Positions 45,767-57,306 of a stretch of 64,000 bases of DNA are shown in pieces (position 1 is the stretch's first letter; each line of letters opens with the position of its first letter). Position numbers and translations under genes: made by a program. The notes under the pieces are model-generated. The model ran no database searches, was not told the DNA's origin, and saw only the letters and a list, made by a program, of their open reading frames with translations. Source of the stretch: Metallyticus violacea (lineage: Eukaryota; Arthropoda; Insecta; Mantodea; Metallyticidae); the NCBI GenBank assembly GCA_030762175.1, contig CM060846.1:179305041-179369040 (forward strand), in the 5' to 3' direction.

Positions 45767-48700
45767 ATTTTACAGTTCGTCATTTATACTAACATTTATT
45801 TTTTCCCCTCTTAATTTCTTTCTGTTAAATATTCTGCTACATTTTCAATTATTTCAGCTTTGTCCAAGAACTACTTCTTTAAATAATCTGATTTAATTAC
45901 CATATAAGCTGATTTTTTTCAGCATATTCCACTTTAGAATTTTGTATTATTTTCTCTGAATTGTTTTATCCAAACACCATTCCTTCTTACATAATGCTGG
46001 TCCTTTCTGCTAATCATTTCTTTATTTTTGTAAAACTTCCAGATTTTAAATTAACATTGTGAAATTTTTAAAATTAGAACTCTATATATGTATTTTTTCT
46101 GCTTAGGGTTTTGTTATTAAATTTTTTTTTTGAAAATGATAGAAAAATAAAGTCTAATTGCTTCCTTGAACATTTTTGCTAGCCATCTCTTTTTAATCAT
46201 ATTTGTTCCACCCTTATATTACTCGACTATTCCACGTATAATAAGGACCAAACAAATTCTTTATAAACTTTAAGTATTGTTTCAATTTTAATTGGTTAAA
46301 ATATTCCAAATCATTTATTCGTTAGGTTAAGAATCTGATTGTTCTAAGGCATTTTCTTTTACTTGAATATTCCAACGCTATGCACAATTTCTCGTGCATT
46401 GAATCCTCAACTATAAAGTTTTGTTCAAAGGATGAGTTTTGCAGCAGGCTAATGCCCATTTTATTCGTATATCATAAGGGAACAAACAGGGAAAAAAGCA
46501 GTCCGTAAGCTTTGCTACTTTGGCTGAAGTAAAGACGTGCAAATTTCAATTAACTTTCCCTTTAGATCGAAGGAGACAAGTAATATGCCATTAACTTTAA
46601 CCATGTCTGCTAAAAAACACGTTCTTAAAGTAAGACTTGCAAAGGGAGGCATTAAAGTCGATGCATTCCTGTATTTTGTGTTTTATGGAATGTTATGGGA
46701 AACAAATCTGTGTCATTTAAAACGGATTAACATGTTGTTTGTTAAGAGAATTATGTAAGCAAGAGAATTTTTTTGTAGGTGGAGAAGAAGCAACGGGGCA
46801 CTATTAGGAATCCTTATTTCTCATCTCCTCTTTCTCTTTCTGGCTGGCTAATTGGCATGTCACATACTTCTTTATTTTACCCTTTCAAAGGCATATTTTG
46901 TATTATAAGTAGGGATTTAATAAAAGCGAACACTAGAACAGAATATTTGTAGTGTCCTATTTTCGCGTTTTGGGTGCTGAATATTATGCAGGCTCAGTTC
47001 GGTTAATGCATAGCAGTACTAGAACTTGAGAGAGTCCAAAAGTGGATAAATAAAACTTTGCTTCTCATTCAAAATGCAATCCCTATGATCCCGAAATTTA
47101 TATCTGTGTAAGCCTTTTAACAAACCATAACAACGGTCAACATTCTTCGAAATGATAAATGAAATTAATTACAAAAGGAACTCCAGTTCCATCGGCTCTT
47201 CAACTACCTATATACCATTTCATAATGAAGGAAAACTTTTGAAAAATCCTCACAATGGGAAATGGAAACTGGGACTACCAGTTGACAAGCAAACAATACT
47301 GTAAACACTGCAATTGACATGGGACTTTCAATTTGATGAATTGATTCATTTTTATGAAAATCCTAAGGTAAAATCGGTTTTGTTAATAGTGTGAAGTCTG
47401 TGGGAGGTTGAAGAAATGTTGCTTGTAATATAGTATATCATATTTGTATAAAATGAAACACAACATATAATGCAAACTTAAACCACGAAATCCGGAAATT
47501 AATGCTTGAAAAGGAAGATTTCTACACACCTGAGTGTTCCATAACGCCATTTGCTGACTTGTATCGCGCTTTGTTTCATATCTCATGGTACAAGTTTCTT
47601 TCGCAAAAAATGGTTAGCCAAATAAGATCTTTGAAGACACGATTGAAAATCTGCTATGATTTACATTTTTTTTTCAGAGCATTTAAATGCAAGTATCAGC
47701 TCATACTTAGGGAGTGTTTCCCTTTATATGCAAAATATCTTTGTACGAAGTTACATGATAGCTGGGACTGAGACGAATATCAGTTCTCTTGTAAGTTTAG
47801 AAGATTCAGTAGAGGCGAAGATTTCGGTTGGTAGAACTTTTTGGAAAAATAAGCAATACATAGCATCTGGAATGCATTAAGGATCGTATAGGCAGTTATG
47901 GCAAAAACTACACGTTATTTAAATAATACATTAACTTACAAAACCTTTAATCGTTCAAAGGTATTCATTCATACGCAGTCCTTGTTACTCTTTTCAATCA
48001 AGAACTGCTACATACGAACTAATTCATATGCATCCCGAAGTAGAGTGTGCATTTGACTTCCAGTATTTAGAACATTTTTATTTCACAACGTCAAAGAGTG
48101 GGAATCTACTGATACCAGTGGATTAAATATTTATGGACATTATGTGAAATGTAATTGTAGAATATTTTTCATTATTTATTGGAAAACCTGTATTGGTCTA
48201 GCAAACGTTAGCACAGATATCCTTACAAACACAGAGCATAACATTGTTCCTCGAACTCTTGAGCAATTGGAAAGGAAACTCCGTCGCGAAGTAGTATACA
48301 TATTTTGAGGAGGCTGCCATAAAAGATGCAGAAATTCATTATCATATTTCAGAAATTCTTGGAAATTGCAGGTTGATAATTTCAGATTCATTTTTTATTT
48401 ACATTCAATGGGTATTTAATTTTATTTAATGATTTGCTACAACTTTTTTGGCATTCTTTTGGCGTGCTGAAAGGGCCAAAGTTGAACGGCCGACCATCGG
48501 ATCAGTTTGTTCTGTGTTATCTAAATATGAATGCATTGGCAATTTCAAAGTTAAATCTGTGTTTAATAGCATGATTTACCATATGCGTACTATTATTTAT
48601 GCTGCTCTAGGAACCGGTCCTGCTGGTCTAGTGGTAACCATTTATGCCTCATTAACTCAAGGTCGATGGTTCAATCCCGGCCTGGGTCGATGTATGTCTT

Positions 48701-49440
48701 GCTGTCTTCTGTAACGAAACTCGGCGTATCCCCCGTATTATGTACAATCAAGTCCTCGCTAAATATTGTTGGAAAATGACAAAATTTAAGCTGGTTCAAT
48801 CAAAAAAATAACTATTGGCGTTATCGGGTTGTCATTTGTCTCAGTGCCTGGAAAAAAATATTGAAAGTATAAGGAATAATAAACAAGGAACTATTCTCGT
48901 TCGTGAGAGGATTGCTCTTCTGTCTGCACTATCCTCCCAAACCTGGGCAACCTCTAAAGGGATGACCAGCTGAATGGCAAGTTTGGCTGTTTTTCCATTT
49001 GTAGTGCTGTTCGTAACTGTCTTTCTATTTCTGTTTCTTCACGGAGTTCCACTTGGCGTTCAGTTCTCCACATATGACGTCGGCATTAGGGACATGTTGC
49101 CCTATTCGTGCATTAAGGCGACATTTCGGATTTTGATATGCGTTGTGTTACTTGGATGCTGACGAATCTTATGAAAACTCCTGAGTTGTGTGAGATACTC
49201 CTTTCAGCACTCCCATAAGTTTTCTTCTCACTTCTAGGGCAGTCTGATCTCCTTTGTTAATGTACTACTAATCCTGAACTCGCATCTGCTAGAAATTGTT
49301 GTTAGCCTTTCTTCACAGAGAAAATGTGATGATATCAATGGTTGGGATCCAGTTTCTTGTGACATACGTCTGCAGTTTAGGGTTGCTTCAATTATGAAAT
49401 GTAAGTAATATGTATTCCTTCTTTCTTTACTTGGGATGGA
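44630..49440. other. No gene recognised (4.8 kb)
   Basis: AT-rich, with a 37-A run at 45,728-45,764. Short open frames at 46,537-46,758, 47,502-47,880 and 48,448-48,714 (plus) have no recognisable motifs. A tRNA-like head is listed separately. Confidence 0.55.
48616..48700 (+). repeat. tRNA-like head without a SINE2 body
   Basis: GGTCCTGCTGGTCTAGTGG and B box GGTTCAATCCC match the SINE2 head, but the following sequence does not match the SINE2 body. It is either a truncated or rearranged SINE2, another SINE that uses the same head, or a tRNA pseudogene. There is no convincing complete cloverleaf. Confidence 0.5.
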
Positions 49441-49446
49441 TCTTAA

Positions 49447-49752
49447 CTCCTTAAGCAGCGATTAAGTAGAGCCAAGCATTCTCTATCACCAACCTTCCCC
49501 TCAGGTAGCGATGAACCTCAACATGATGCCGTCTGCTTCAAGATGCTCTTGAAGTATTTCGTATTTCGAAACGTAAAAATGTAAACACAAAATGGAAGGA
49601 TAGGAACGTTTGCTACATACAGATGTTTAACGATATACGAAATACTTCAAGAGCATCTTGAAGCAGACGGCATTATGTTGAGGTTCATCGTTACCTGAGG
49701 GGAAGTTTGGTGATAGAGAATACTTGGCTCTACGTAATCGCTGCTTAAGGAG
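49447..49752. repeat. Near-perfect 122-bp foldback
   Basis: The left arm 49,447-49,568 and right arm 49,631-49,752 are reverse complements with six mismatches, separated by a 62-base spacer. Transcription would give one long hairpin RNA. The spacer end is similar to 52,278-52,323. The right arm continues into CVYCNAERNLRI (about 49,778-49,815, plus), so part may derive from a coding sequence. Confidence 0.9.
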
Positions 49753-49882
49753 GCTTGAAAACTCTGAGCGTGAGGTGACCTGCGTCTACTGCAATGCGGA
49801 AAGGAATCTGCGAATATGACTAAGTGAACAGGTCGTGGCGTAAGTATGTATTGTGACGTAGACGTTTCGACCCTGTTCCCCA

Positions 49883-49917
<35 letters not shown>

Positions 49918-49929
49918 CATCATTATTAT

Positions 49930-50116
49930 AGTGCATTGCTAACATTAATAGTCATTAGCGCCTCATTCAAATTAGAGCGTGAAACGACCCCATTAGATTT
50001 GCTAAGAAATAAGTTCTTTTACTTGTCGTATATCTTCCACATGGGACCAAATACTTTACTTCCCTTCCTATGGAATTCATACTTAGGGTTTTTAGCTCCC
50101 CACCTTGATGTATAGA
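49930..50116 (-). repeat. SINE2, head truncated
   Basis: The 3' two thirds of SINE2 on the minus strand, with a TTA microsatellite (49,882-49,928) at its tail. The conserved core survives as TAATAGTCATTAGCGCC. The tRNA-like head is gone. Confidence 0.75.
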
Positions 50117-50119
50117 AAC

Positions 50120-52430
50120 CGGCGAGCTTCATTCCGTTGAATATGAGGATTTTAGTAGTCGCGAGAAAGAGTTCATTGTCATTTTGCAGGAAAGACATTT
50201 CCCTACTATCTCATTGAACGATTGGTGTGTATGGATAACCCAGAATCGTTCTTCAAGCTCGGATAAAACAATTGTAGCATCCACATAACGCAGTTTGATC
50301 GATTGTGTAGGGTTATAAAGTAATTAATGATATCATGTGATGCTATCAAGTTGTAGCGCGAGACATGTGAAACAGTATTTGTCGGCGGCTCTCCTGGCTG
50401 TAATACAATATATACTTGGCAGATTATGTAAATCCTCGTATTTCTACATGACCATATTTATGTAATTAAATATCTATCATAATATATCTCGCAGATACAA
50501 GTGTTTAATTTAGACTACCCTGTAGAGCACAAAATGTCCTCGGCAATGTTAATGTTCCAGAGCAAAATGACATCCTTTCTGAGCATCCTTCGACACTCCT
50601 TCCTTCCCCAAATAAGTCGTTAATGTAACATTATCTTAGAATTGTAGCAGTCTTTATTGTATTTTCTCTCTCTTGTTGTGCTTTTTTAATTCCTGACTTT
50701 CTAAAACCGAGAAGGGGTGCACGGCATGCTGTAAAGATAATGCCTCTTTAGTTATTTGAATGAAATTAATTCCTGCATGATTAACTGCTTTACTACTCTA
50801 TTTCCGCAAGAATCCAGCCAAATTCGGAAACAACAAGAATCATGGATGAATCAATTATGGAAATTGTTAGGCGTAGAACTGGTCTATCATTTATTATCCT
50901 CCAGTACCGATCCCCTTCTCTCAGAACCTCTACTCCCCAGAATCTGCAAGTAGCAATTTACGCACATATGGCAATGAGTAGATGCCATATGACCAGTGTG
51001 CCCATTAAATGTTTTTTATTCCATGGAAAAGGTAAACAGATTGCGATTGGAGCCTTTCGTTCTTGAATTGTTGTGACAGTTAAGTCTTTATGACAAATGA
51101 CAATGAGTTTCTACGGATCCTTTAAGGTTTTTCTGATAAACGGCACTCACTCCCTCCATTTAGTATAGAGTTGGTTCGTTTTATCATTTAATTTGGATCT
51201 GTAACATAAATCTCAGTTGTTTGCAGATATGTAAAATCTGAAGCAGTGGTGTGAGCGAGAGAAAAATTTTTCTTTGACTGATGTAAATTTACCGTGGGGA
51301 TTTTCTTGAAATTCAGGCACGAGACCTTTCACTTACTTCAATTTCGCACATTGTGACCGCGATTGAGACTCAGGAAAACTCAATTACTAAAGTTCACTTT
51401 CTCAGTATGTTCGGTATCGTCTGAAATCTCTTGAGAGTATTGTATCCATAATCTCGTTTTTCGGAATAAAAAAAATAATGCATGGTTCTCTCAGTCTCGA
51501 GAACAAACTTGCAACGAACGTGAACTGTCCTACTGTAGAAACCAGACTAGTTGTTTTATAGTATTTTTAATCTTCTTACTAATGAGAACTGCATTTGCCT
51601 TTTCGTACCGGGTATTCCAAAAGGGATATCGCATTCTCTCATGGCATTAATGATGAGACATGGGAAACAGTCGTCTGGGATGGCGCGAAATGTTTTTGGT
51701 GCCAGAATTTTCTCATATCCATTTATGTTTTCACAAAAATTGGAAAAGTACCGGAACCCTTCAGTTACAATGTAAGAATATTGAAATAAGTTTTTTGGGG
51801 GGGCAGCTAACGTAAAGATTTTAAATCTTCTAGTTAGTCTACATGCTCATGAATAATCCGTCCGCCTCCGTATAACTATGATTCAGTATCTTCTTCGTTC
51901 CTTCATAAGTAGAGGCCATAATTGTGCCCTACCTTCAATTCTCTTTCCAAATATCTTCAAGGAAGATGTGTTTGCTAATTGTAAAACATTAAACATCGCC
52001 GTCAGTAGCATATGTCCCAAATTTAGCCTACTCTCTGGGTGCGGTGCCTTCCTACCGGTGCGTACCCTACGGCGGGTATCCAGCAATTATACAAACAGTG
52101 TTATAAGTGACCCCGCGGCAATATCAGCAAAATCGGGGCCACTTTATTGAATATACGAAATATCAATTACAATTAAATATTTGGTACTTACAAATGTTTA
52201 ACAAAGATGAAAGTTGTACATACACTCTATTGTAAACAATTGTTATACGTGTAATTATAAAAAAAATATTAAATACGAAATGGAAGGATATAAACATTTG
52301 CTGTATACAGATGTTTTACGATAACAAAAACGATGAGATATATACACAGCAATTGATCATGTGCAAGAAAGTGTTAACAGTTTTCCCCAACAAAAATCAT
52401 TGTAAAATATGTGTAATGTGGGTAATTTTG
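50120..52430. other. No gene recognised (2.3 kb)
   Basis: Open frames of 64-90 codons (50,756-51,066, 51,551-51,789 and 51,878-52,150, plus) have no recognisable motif. 52,278-52,323 repeats the spacer of the 49.5-kb foldback. Confidence 0.5.
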
Positions 52431-52437
52431 GTAACGG

Positions 52438-52673
52438 TTACACAATCTCCATCGTCACTATGTTTGTCGTTGCTGCTTTCCCTTTGATCCTTAAAGAGTG
52501 TGGTGAACCAGATGAGTAGAACGTGGCAAAAGTTGTTGTGTTTGTGGCCGACTGAATGAAGATGGGGACGAAAAAATCGGCGATGGAAGCTGTAGAAAAG
52601 CACCCCGCCACGTGATCTTGTTGTCTAGGGCGGGCGATTGTTGGCGGCACCGAAAAGATGGTACAGTGACCAT
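52438..52673 (-). CDS. Second open frame of a compact coding-like patch, unassigned
   Basis: Downstream of the 52,684-53,088 frame on the same strand there are two overlapping open readings. One starts at ATG 52,673 (MVTVPSFRCRQQSPALD). The other, open to 52,438, reads PPTIARPRQQDHVAGC and ASIADFFVPIFIQSATN. The sequence is GC-richer than its surroundings, as in the first frame. Which frame is real, and whether they were once one protein with the upstream frame, cannot be decided here. No family was recognised. Confidence 0.3.
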
Positions 52674-52683
52674 CTACTCCATA

Positions 52684-53088
52684 TTAAAGTACTTTTGAAG
52701 GCAAGTATCTAATTTCCACGACGTCGGCGTTGTTGACGGCGAGTTTGAGGCCCTCTCCAAGGAATCAGATTTCGGTAGAGATGAAGTTGTTGCCTGCGTA
52801 GGTTTGAGTGTCAAAATTGAGTTTGAGAAAGCGATTGTTACCACTGGGCCGATTTGGCACGCCATGTTTTACATGGATGTAAATGAGAACCTCCTCTCCC
52901 TGGTACACGATATAAAAGGTAAAGGAATTTAGTTTTTTGGCAAGCTCTGCAGAAAGGTTGTAGAATCTTTTGGGCAGAAATGCTTCTTTCCCGTTGTCGA
53001 GTCGGGTAAGTGTTCTGGGCCCGTTCTTGGTGGAGATGGTTCGGAGGCCATGCACGACGTACTGAACGATTTGCTGGAGCGCAGACAT
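52684..53088 (-). pseudogene. Unrecognised 134-codon frame with one in-frame TGA
   Basis: Starts at ATG 53,088 (MSALQQIVQYVVHGLR) and ends at TAA 52,684. A single TGA at 52,765-52,767 is followed in the same frame by FLGEGLKLAVNNADVVEIRY. The frame is also open upstream to 53,160. Notable stretches are LTRLDNGKEAFLPKRF and FYIVYQGEE. Many third codon positions are G or C, unlike the AT-rich flanks. No signal peptide or membrane segment is seen. It could be a recently inserted element or captured gene; the TGA could be one recent C-to-T change. Function unknown. Confidence 0.5.
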
Positions 53089-53214
53089 GGTAACAAAATC
53101 AGAGTTATGTGCACTGAGGCTATTTGGCCTAGTTCCAATACGTACAGCGTATTGGATCATGTTCCTGCTCCGCTAGTTTCTCAGTAATGGAGCTGGTGAT
53201 GTACATTGGAGACT

Positions 53215-53760
53215 TCTTTGAAAGAGGAGAGGGGAAAAATAAACCTTATTGGGTACAAACCCAGGAGAAAGGAGAATAGTGTGAACATGCCAGTGAGTCA
53301 TCGGGGAGGGGAAACTTGCAGGTGTTCTGGCGCGCAGTTGTAAAGCTGTCTGAACCTGTTCGTGACATTATCAGAGGAAGGGGGAACAGGTGTTCTGGCG
53401 CCAAGGAGTCATACTGTTGTAATCCTTTCTGAACCTACACGTAACGTCACTTAATAGGTTGCTGTATTAACTCTTTGATGAATTTAGATTTCAGAAAATG
53501 CTCCCTCTTCAGGAATAGTCTAAAAGTTACACAACGAATATTCCTTGTTTATTGAGTGTAATTTATTTTCTCAAAAGGTTCTCCGGAAGCGTGGGTGTGA
53601 AGCAAAGGTTTTAGATTGACAATTACTTGATTCTGATTTCTTGTTATAGTGAATGTCGGTGACCATTCGCTGTAGGCTTCTAGTACCCTCTATTTCTCCA
53701 TGTTCAGAGGTATGCAGTTTCCATCCATTTTTATGATAATATTTAGAGAGCCAAATACAT
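53215..53760. other. No gene recognised
   Basis: Spacer between the compact coding patch and the LINE-A 3' end. Two partly repeated stretches containing AGGTGTTCTGGCGC occur near 53,320 and 53,389. Nothing else identifiable. Confidence 0.55.
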
Positions 53761-53797
53761 GCTTATATATATATATATATAAAATCTGTATACGCTA

Positions 53798-53825
53798 CCC
53801 TGGTACCTGGTTTCCTATACCAGGG
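53798..53825 (-). other. LINE-A 3'-UTR stem-loop
   Basis: CCCTGGTA (53,798-53,805) and TACCAGGG (53,818-53,825) pair perfectly over eight bases around a 12-base loop, about 20 bases before the TA tail. In LINE-B the stem is CCCGGTG/CGCCGGG (7,190-7,215): one pair is lost from both sides and another changes on both sides. Confidence 0.7.
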
Positions 53826-54746
53826 CGTGTATATCAAATTTCCATTTATTGTTATTATAACTATACAATTCAATAATATTTTAATACATTATTTTACAGA
53901 TTTTGCTTATAACTAGATTAAAATAATATAATAAAACAATAAACAAAAATAATTCATTGAACCAAAATATAAATTTACTTAACTAATTCCCAAATTAATC
54001 TTCCAGAATCTACAAAACTACCAAATTAACTATTTAACAATATTACTGGGAGCCAGTAGGAATTATAGCTGGTAGCCAGCTATTCTATCCTTTAAATTTA
54101 TTCCATAACTATACAACTATACTATTACTAACCACTGGTTACCAACGGTATGTACTGGTATCCAGTACTCGGCAGAAATTCTCTTAAATTGGACATTATC
54201 CTTAATTGTTTCAATTCTCCTTAATTTATTACAATTATAATAATATCCTTCTATTTGATAACTTACTTCACTTAAAGTTAATTTATCATTATTAATCTTT
54301 CCTACTCATTTCACCTATTTGTTCCAACACTTGAACTCATTAAACACTATCACCTCGCTTCCACCATATTACTCTTCACCTTTTCTTCCCAACCATTCCT
54401 TCTTCCATCTCGCTTGATCTTCCTGGTCCTCTGGTTGCACCATTTCTTGCGCTCAGCTCCTCCTTTCCGGACACCACTACTCCATCCTCTATCTCCTGCC
54501 GCGGCTCATTCCCGTGTATCTCCAACATCCTTCCTTCTCCTTCTCTAATCTTCCTTCTTCCATCTTCTTCCCGATGTCAAAACTCTTATAGATATATTCT
54601 CTACTTCAGGTTGTAAATCAACATTATCCGCGTTTATTATATTTTCATCTCCATATTCCCTTCTTCCTTATCTTTATCTTCTTCTTCTTCTAATATTCTC
54701 TTGCTGTGGATTTAATTAAAGTTATTTTCTATATTTTCTATTCTTG

Positions 54747-57287
54747 TTAGTTATTTGCGTTTGGGGGTTGTCTTTGCATACGTATGCGTTCTGATCTTCT
54801 TACCTCGTCCTCAGCTTTTTCATTACATCTTATTATCTGCTCTTGTGATATTACCTCTTCCCTTGCTAGGTTACTTATTTTGAGTGCGGCCTGCTCGAGG
54901 TATTTATATAGGCCCTTATTTCTAAGTATATGTGCCACCTGATGGCCACTTAAAATTTCTCTTTCTTCTCTCACATGTTCTAAATAGCGTGTGCATTCAA
55001 ATATCATATGTTCTGGGTTATCCTGTGTTTTGCAAAGTGTACAGATATCGTCCTCTGTTCTGTTGATTTTCTTCCAATAAGTTTTGTAAGGCCAGTGACC
55101 TATAAGGTAATGTATCATGCCTTTGGTAGGTTGTATACATTTTAGTTTTAATCTCTCAAAAATGTTGTTAAATAAGTCGAAACTTCTCCTGCCTGTCTCG
55201 GCATTTTCCCATTCTTGTTGCCATTGTTAATTTAATTTATGTTTTATTTCATTTAAATTGTTGCAGTGACTGCCGATTATTAAACTTACTTTCTCCAAGT
55301 TGCTTTCTTCAACCAATAAACAGCGCCAAAAAATTGGTCCTAAGATCGAGCCTTGGGGACATCCCTTAATTATATCTCTGTAAATTGTTTCTTCAGTACC
55401 TTTTACATGAACCCTTCTGTCTTTTCAGTAGTCCATTAATACTGCGTATAGACATTTAGGGAGATCTATTTCCCGTAACCTCTCAAATAGTACCGGCCAC
55501 AATAAATTATCGAAAGCGCCAGAAATGTGAATTAGAATTCCAATTAAATATTTTGAGTTTGAGTTATTGACCATATCTAATAGGTGGTTTATTGCGTCTT
55601 GAGTCGATTTTCCTTTTCTAAAGCCGAATTGATTGTTATTCATACCCGCCATGATCCTAAATTCTTTTAATCATTTACAGACGAGTGCTTCCAAGATTTT
55701 TGCAAGAGTATTTAAGAGGCATATAGGTCTATATGATTTCGGCTCCTTAGGATCCTTGTCAGCACTTTTCTTCAGGATAATAACTTTTCCTGCTTTTCAG
55801 CAATAGGGAAAGCGCCCTTGGCATATACAGTCATTAAAATTTGACATAAGAACGGTGTAATTTTATCTTCCAATTTCATCAGAACTTCATTTATTACTCC
55901 ATCTGCACCTGCTGCTTTATCCCTTTTTAGCTTATTTATAGCTAACTTAATTTCCAACACATCAAAGGGGTAGATTAGTCTATTATTTCTATATATGGTA
56001 TTCATATCCACTCTTTTTTGAATGTGCTGAATATTATCCATACTTTTATCATCCTGTGGAAGTAACTTCTCCAAAAGGGCATTTACAGAGCTTTTCCAGT
56101 ATGTAGTCATTTCACCATTGTTTTTTTTTTATTGTATTTAGAATATCCGGTTTCTTGATTTTTTCCAGAACAATTTTATAGGGAATTCCCCATATATTGG
56201 TGTCTAATTTCTTTTCTACGAATGTTTTCCATGAGTTCGTCCTTGTTTCTTCTAAAGTGGTTTTATATTTCTTTTTAGCTTCTCTATACTTATTTAGATT
56301 TCTCTCCCATTCTTCTGCAATTATAGATATTTGATAAATTCTTCTTAGTTTCCTAACTTTGCTTCTTGCTTTTTGCAGTGCATCCGTCCAAATAGTATCA
56401 TAATATTTTTTGGGTATGGTTGTGGGAACAGATTTCTCTATGGCCTTTCGTATTGTTTGGACAAGGTTATTGGCGTCCTTGTCAATAGGCTCTCCTTCGT
56501 ATTGTAACTTTAAGTTTTCAAATTCCTGTCACAGAAGATTCCAGTCTGCTTGTTTGTAATTGTAAATTTTCTCTCCTCTTCCTTTTTTAAATTTCGGTTT
56601 TCGTGTGCAGTAATCGAAGTAGATTAATCTGTGATCACTAGTGGTCATATCTTGACCTACTTTCCAATTTATTATTTTATTATTTGAGCTTAACTTACAT
56701 AAAGTTATGTCAATGTTGGCAGTAGCACCGGCTCTATTTTCGAAAGTAGGAGGGTTGTTGGGTTGATTATTGACAAGAAGATTTAGTTCAGAAATAGCTT
56801 CTTCCAGTTTTTCTCAATTTCGTCTTTGGTGTTACTATACCACCAGTCAGATTTGGCATGGGTATCGATTGTGAAAATTTGCTCACTCTTTTTGAAAGTG
56901 TTACTGACCTCTTTTATTTTTGTTATATCAGGATCGATCGAATGGCTGTATTGAAAAAATTGATTTGTTAGAATAAATTTTCATGTGTTGTCATATGTTA
57001 CTTCAATACAGTTTGTATGTGTGTCTCCTAATTGTGTTATATTGACTATTTGTAAATTTGGATTATATATTATAATTGATGCCTTGGGTATTTTCTCCGT
57101 GACTAATTATCCGTGCTCTTGCTGGGGTATGTGCTAGTTTGCCTTTAAAGGAATAAGGTTCCTGAATGCATAATAAGTCTAATCTCAGTTCTTCTGCGAT
57201 TTTATTTAATTCCAACATCACTTGTTTACTCCTCTGGGCGTTTATTTGGACAATTTTGATTATTCTACGCTTGTCGTAATCTGCCAT
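54747..57287 (-). pseudogene. LINE-A ORF2 (endonuclease and reverse transcriptase)
   Basis: Starts at ATG 57,287 (MADYDKRRIIKIVQINAQRS). The APE endonuclease shows LLCIQEPY, with the catalytic Glu, and DMTTSDHRLI near 56,610-56,640, with the catalytic Asp-His. RT pieces are AAGADGVINEVLMKLEDK (about 55,850-55,910), NNQFGFRKGKSTQDAIN (about 55,590-55,640), GILIHISGAFDNL (about 55,500-55,540) and CPQGSILGPIFWRC (about 55,320-55,365). In motif A the catalytic Asp is His. The YVDD segment is deleted after FWRC. The finger CTLCKTQDNPEHMIFEC (54,990-55,045) and the charged C-terminus are intact. Inactive. Confidence 0.85.
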
Positions 57288-57306
57288 GTTGTCTTTTACA
57301 TAACAC

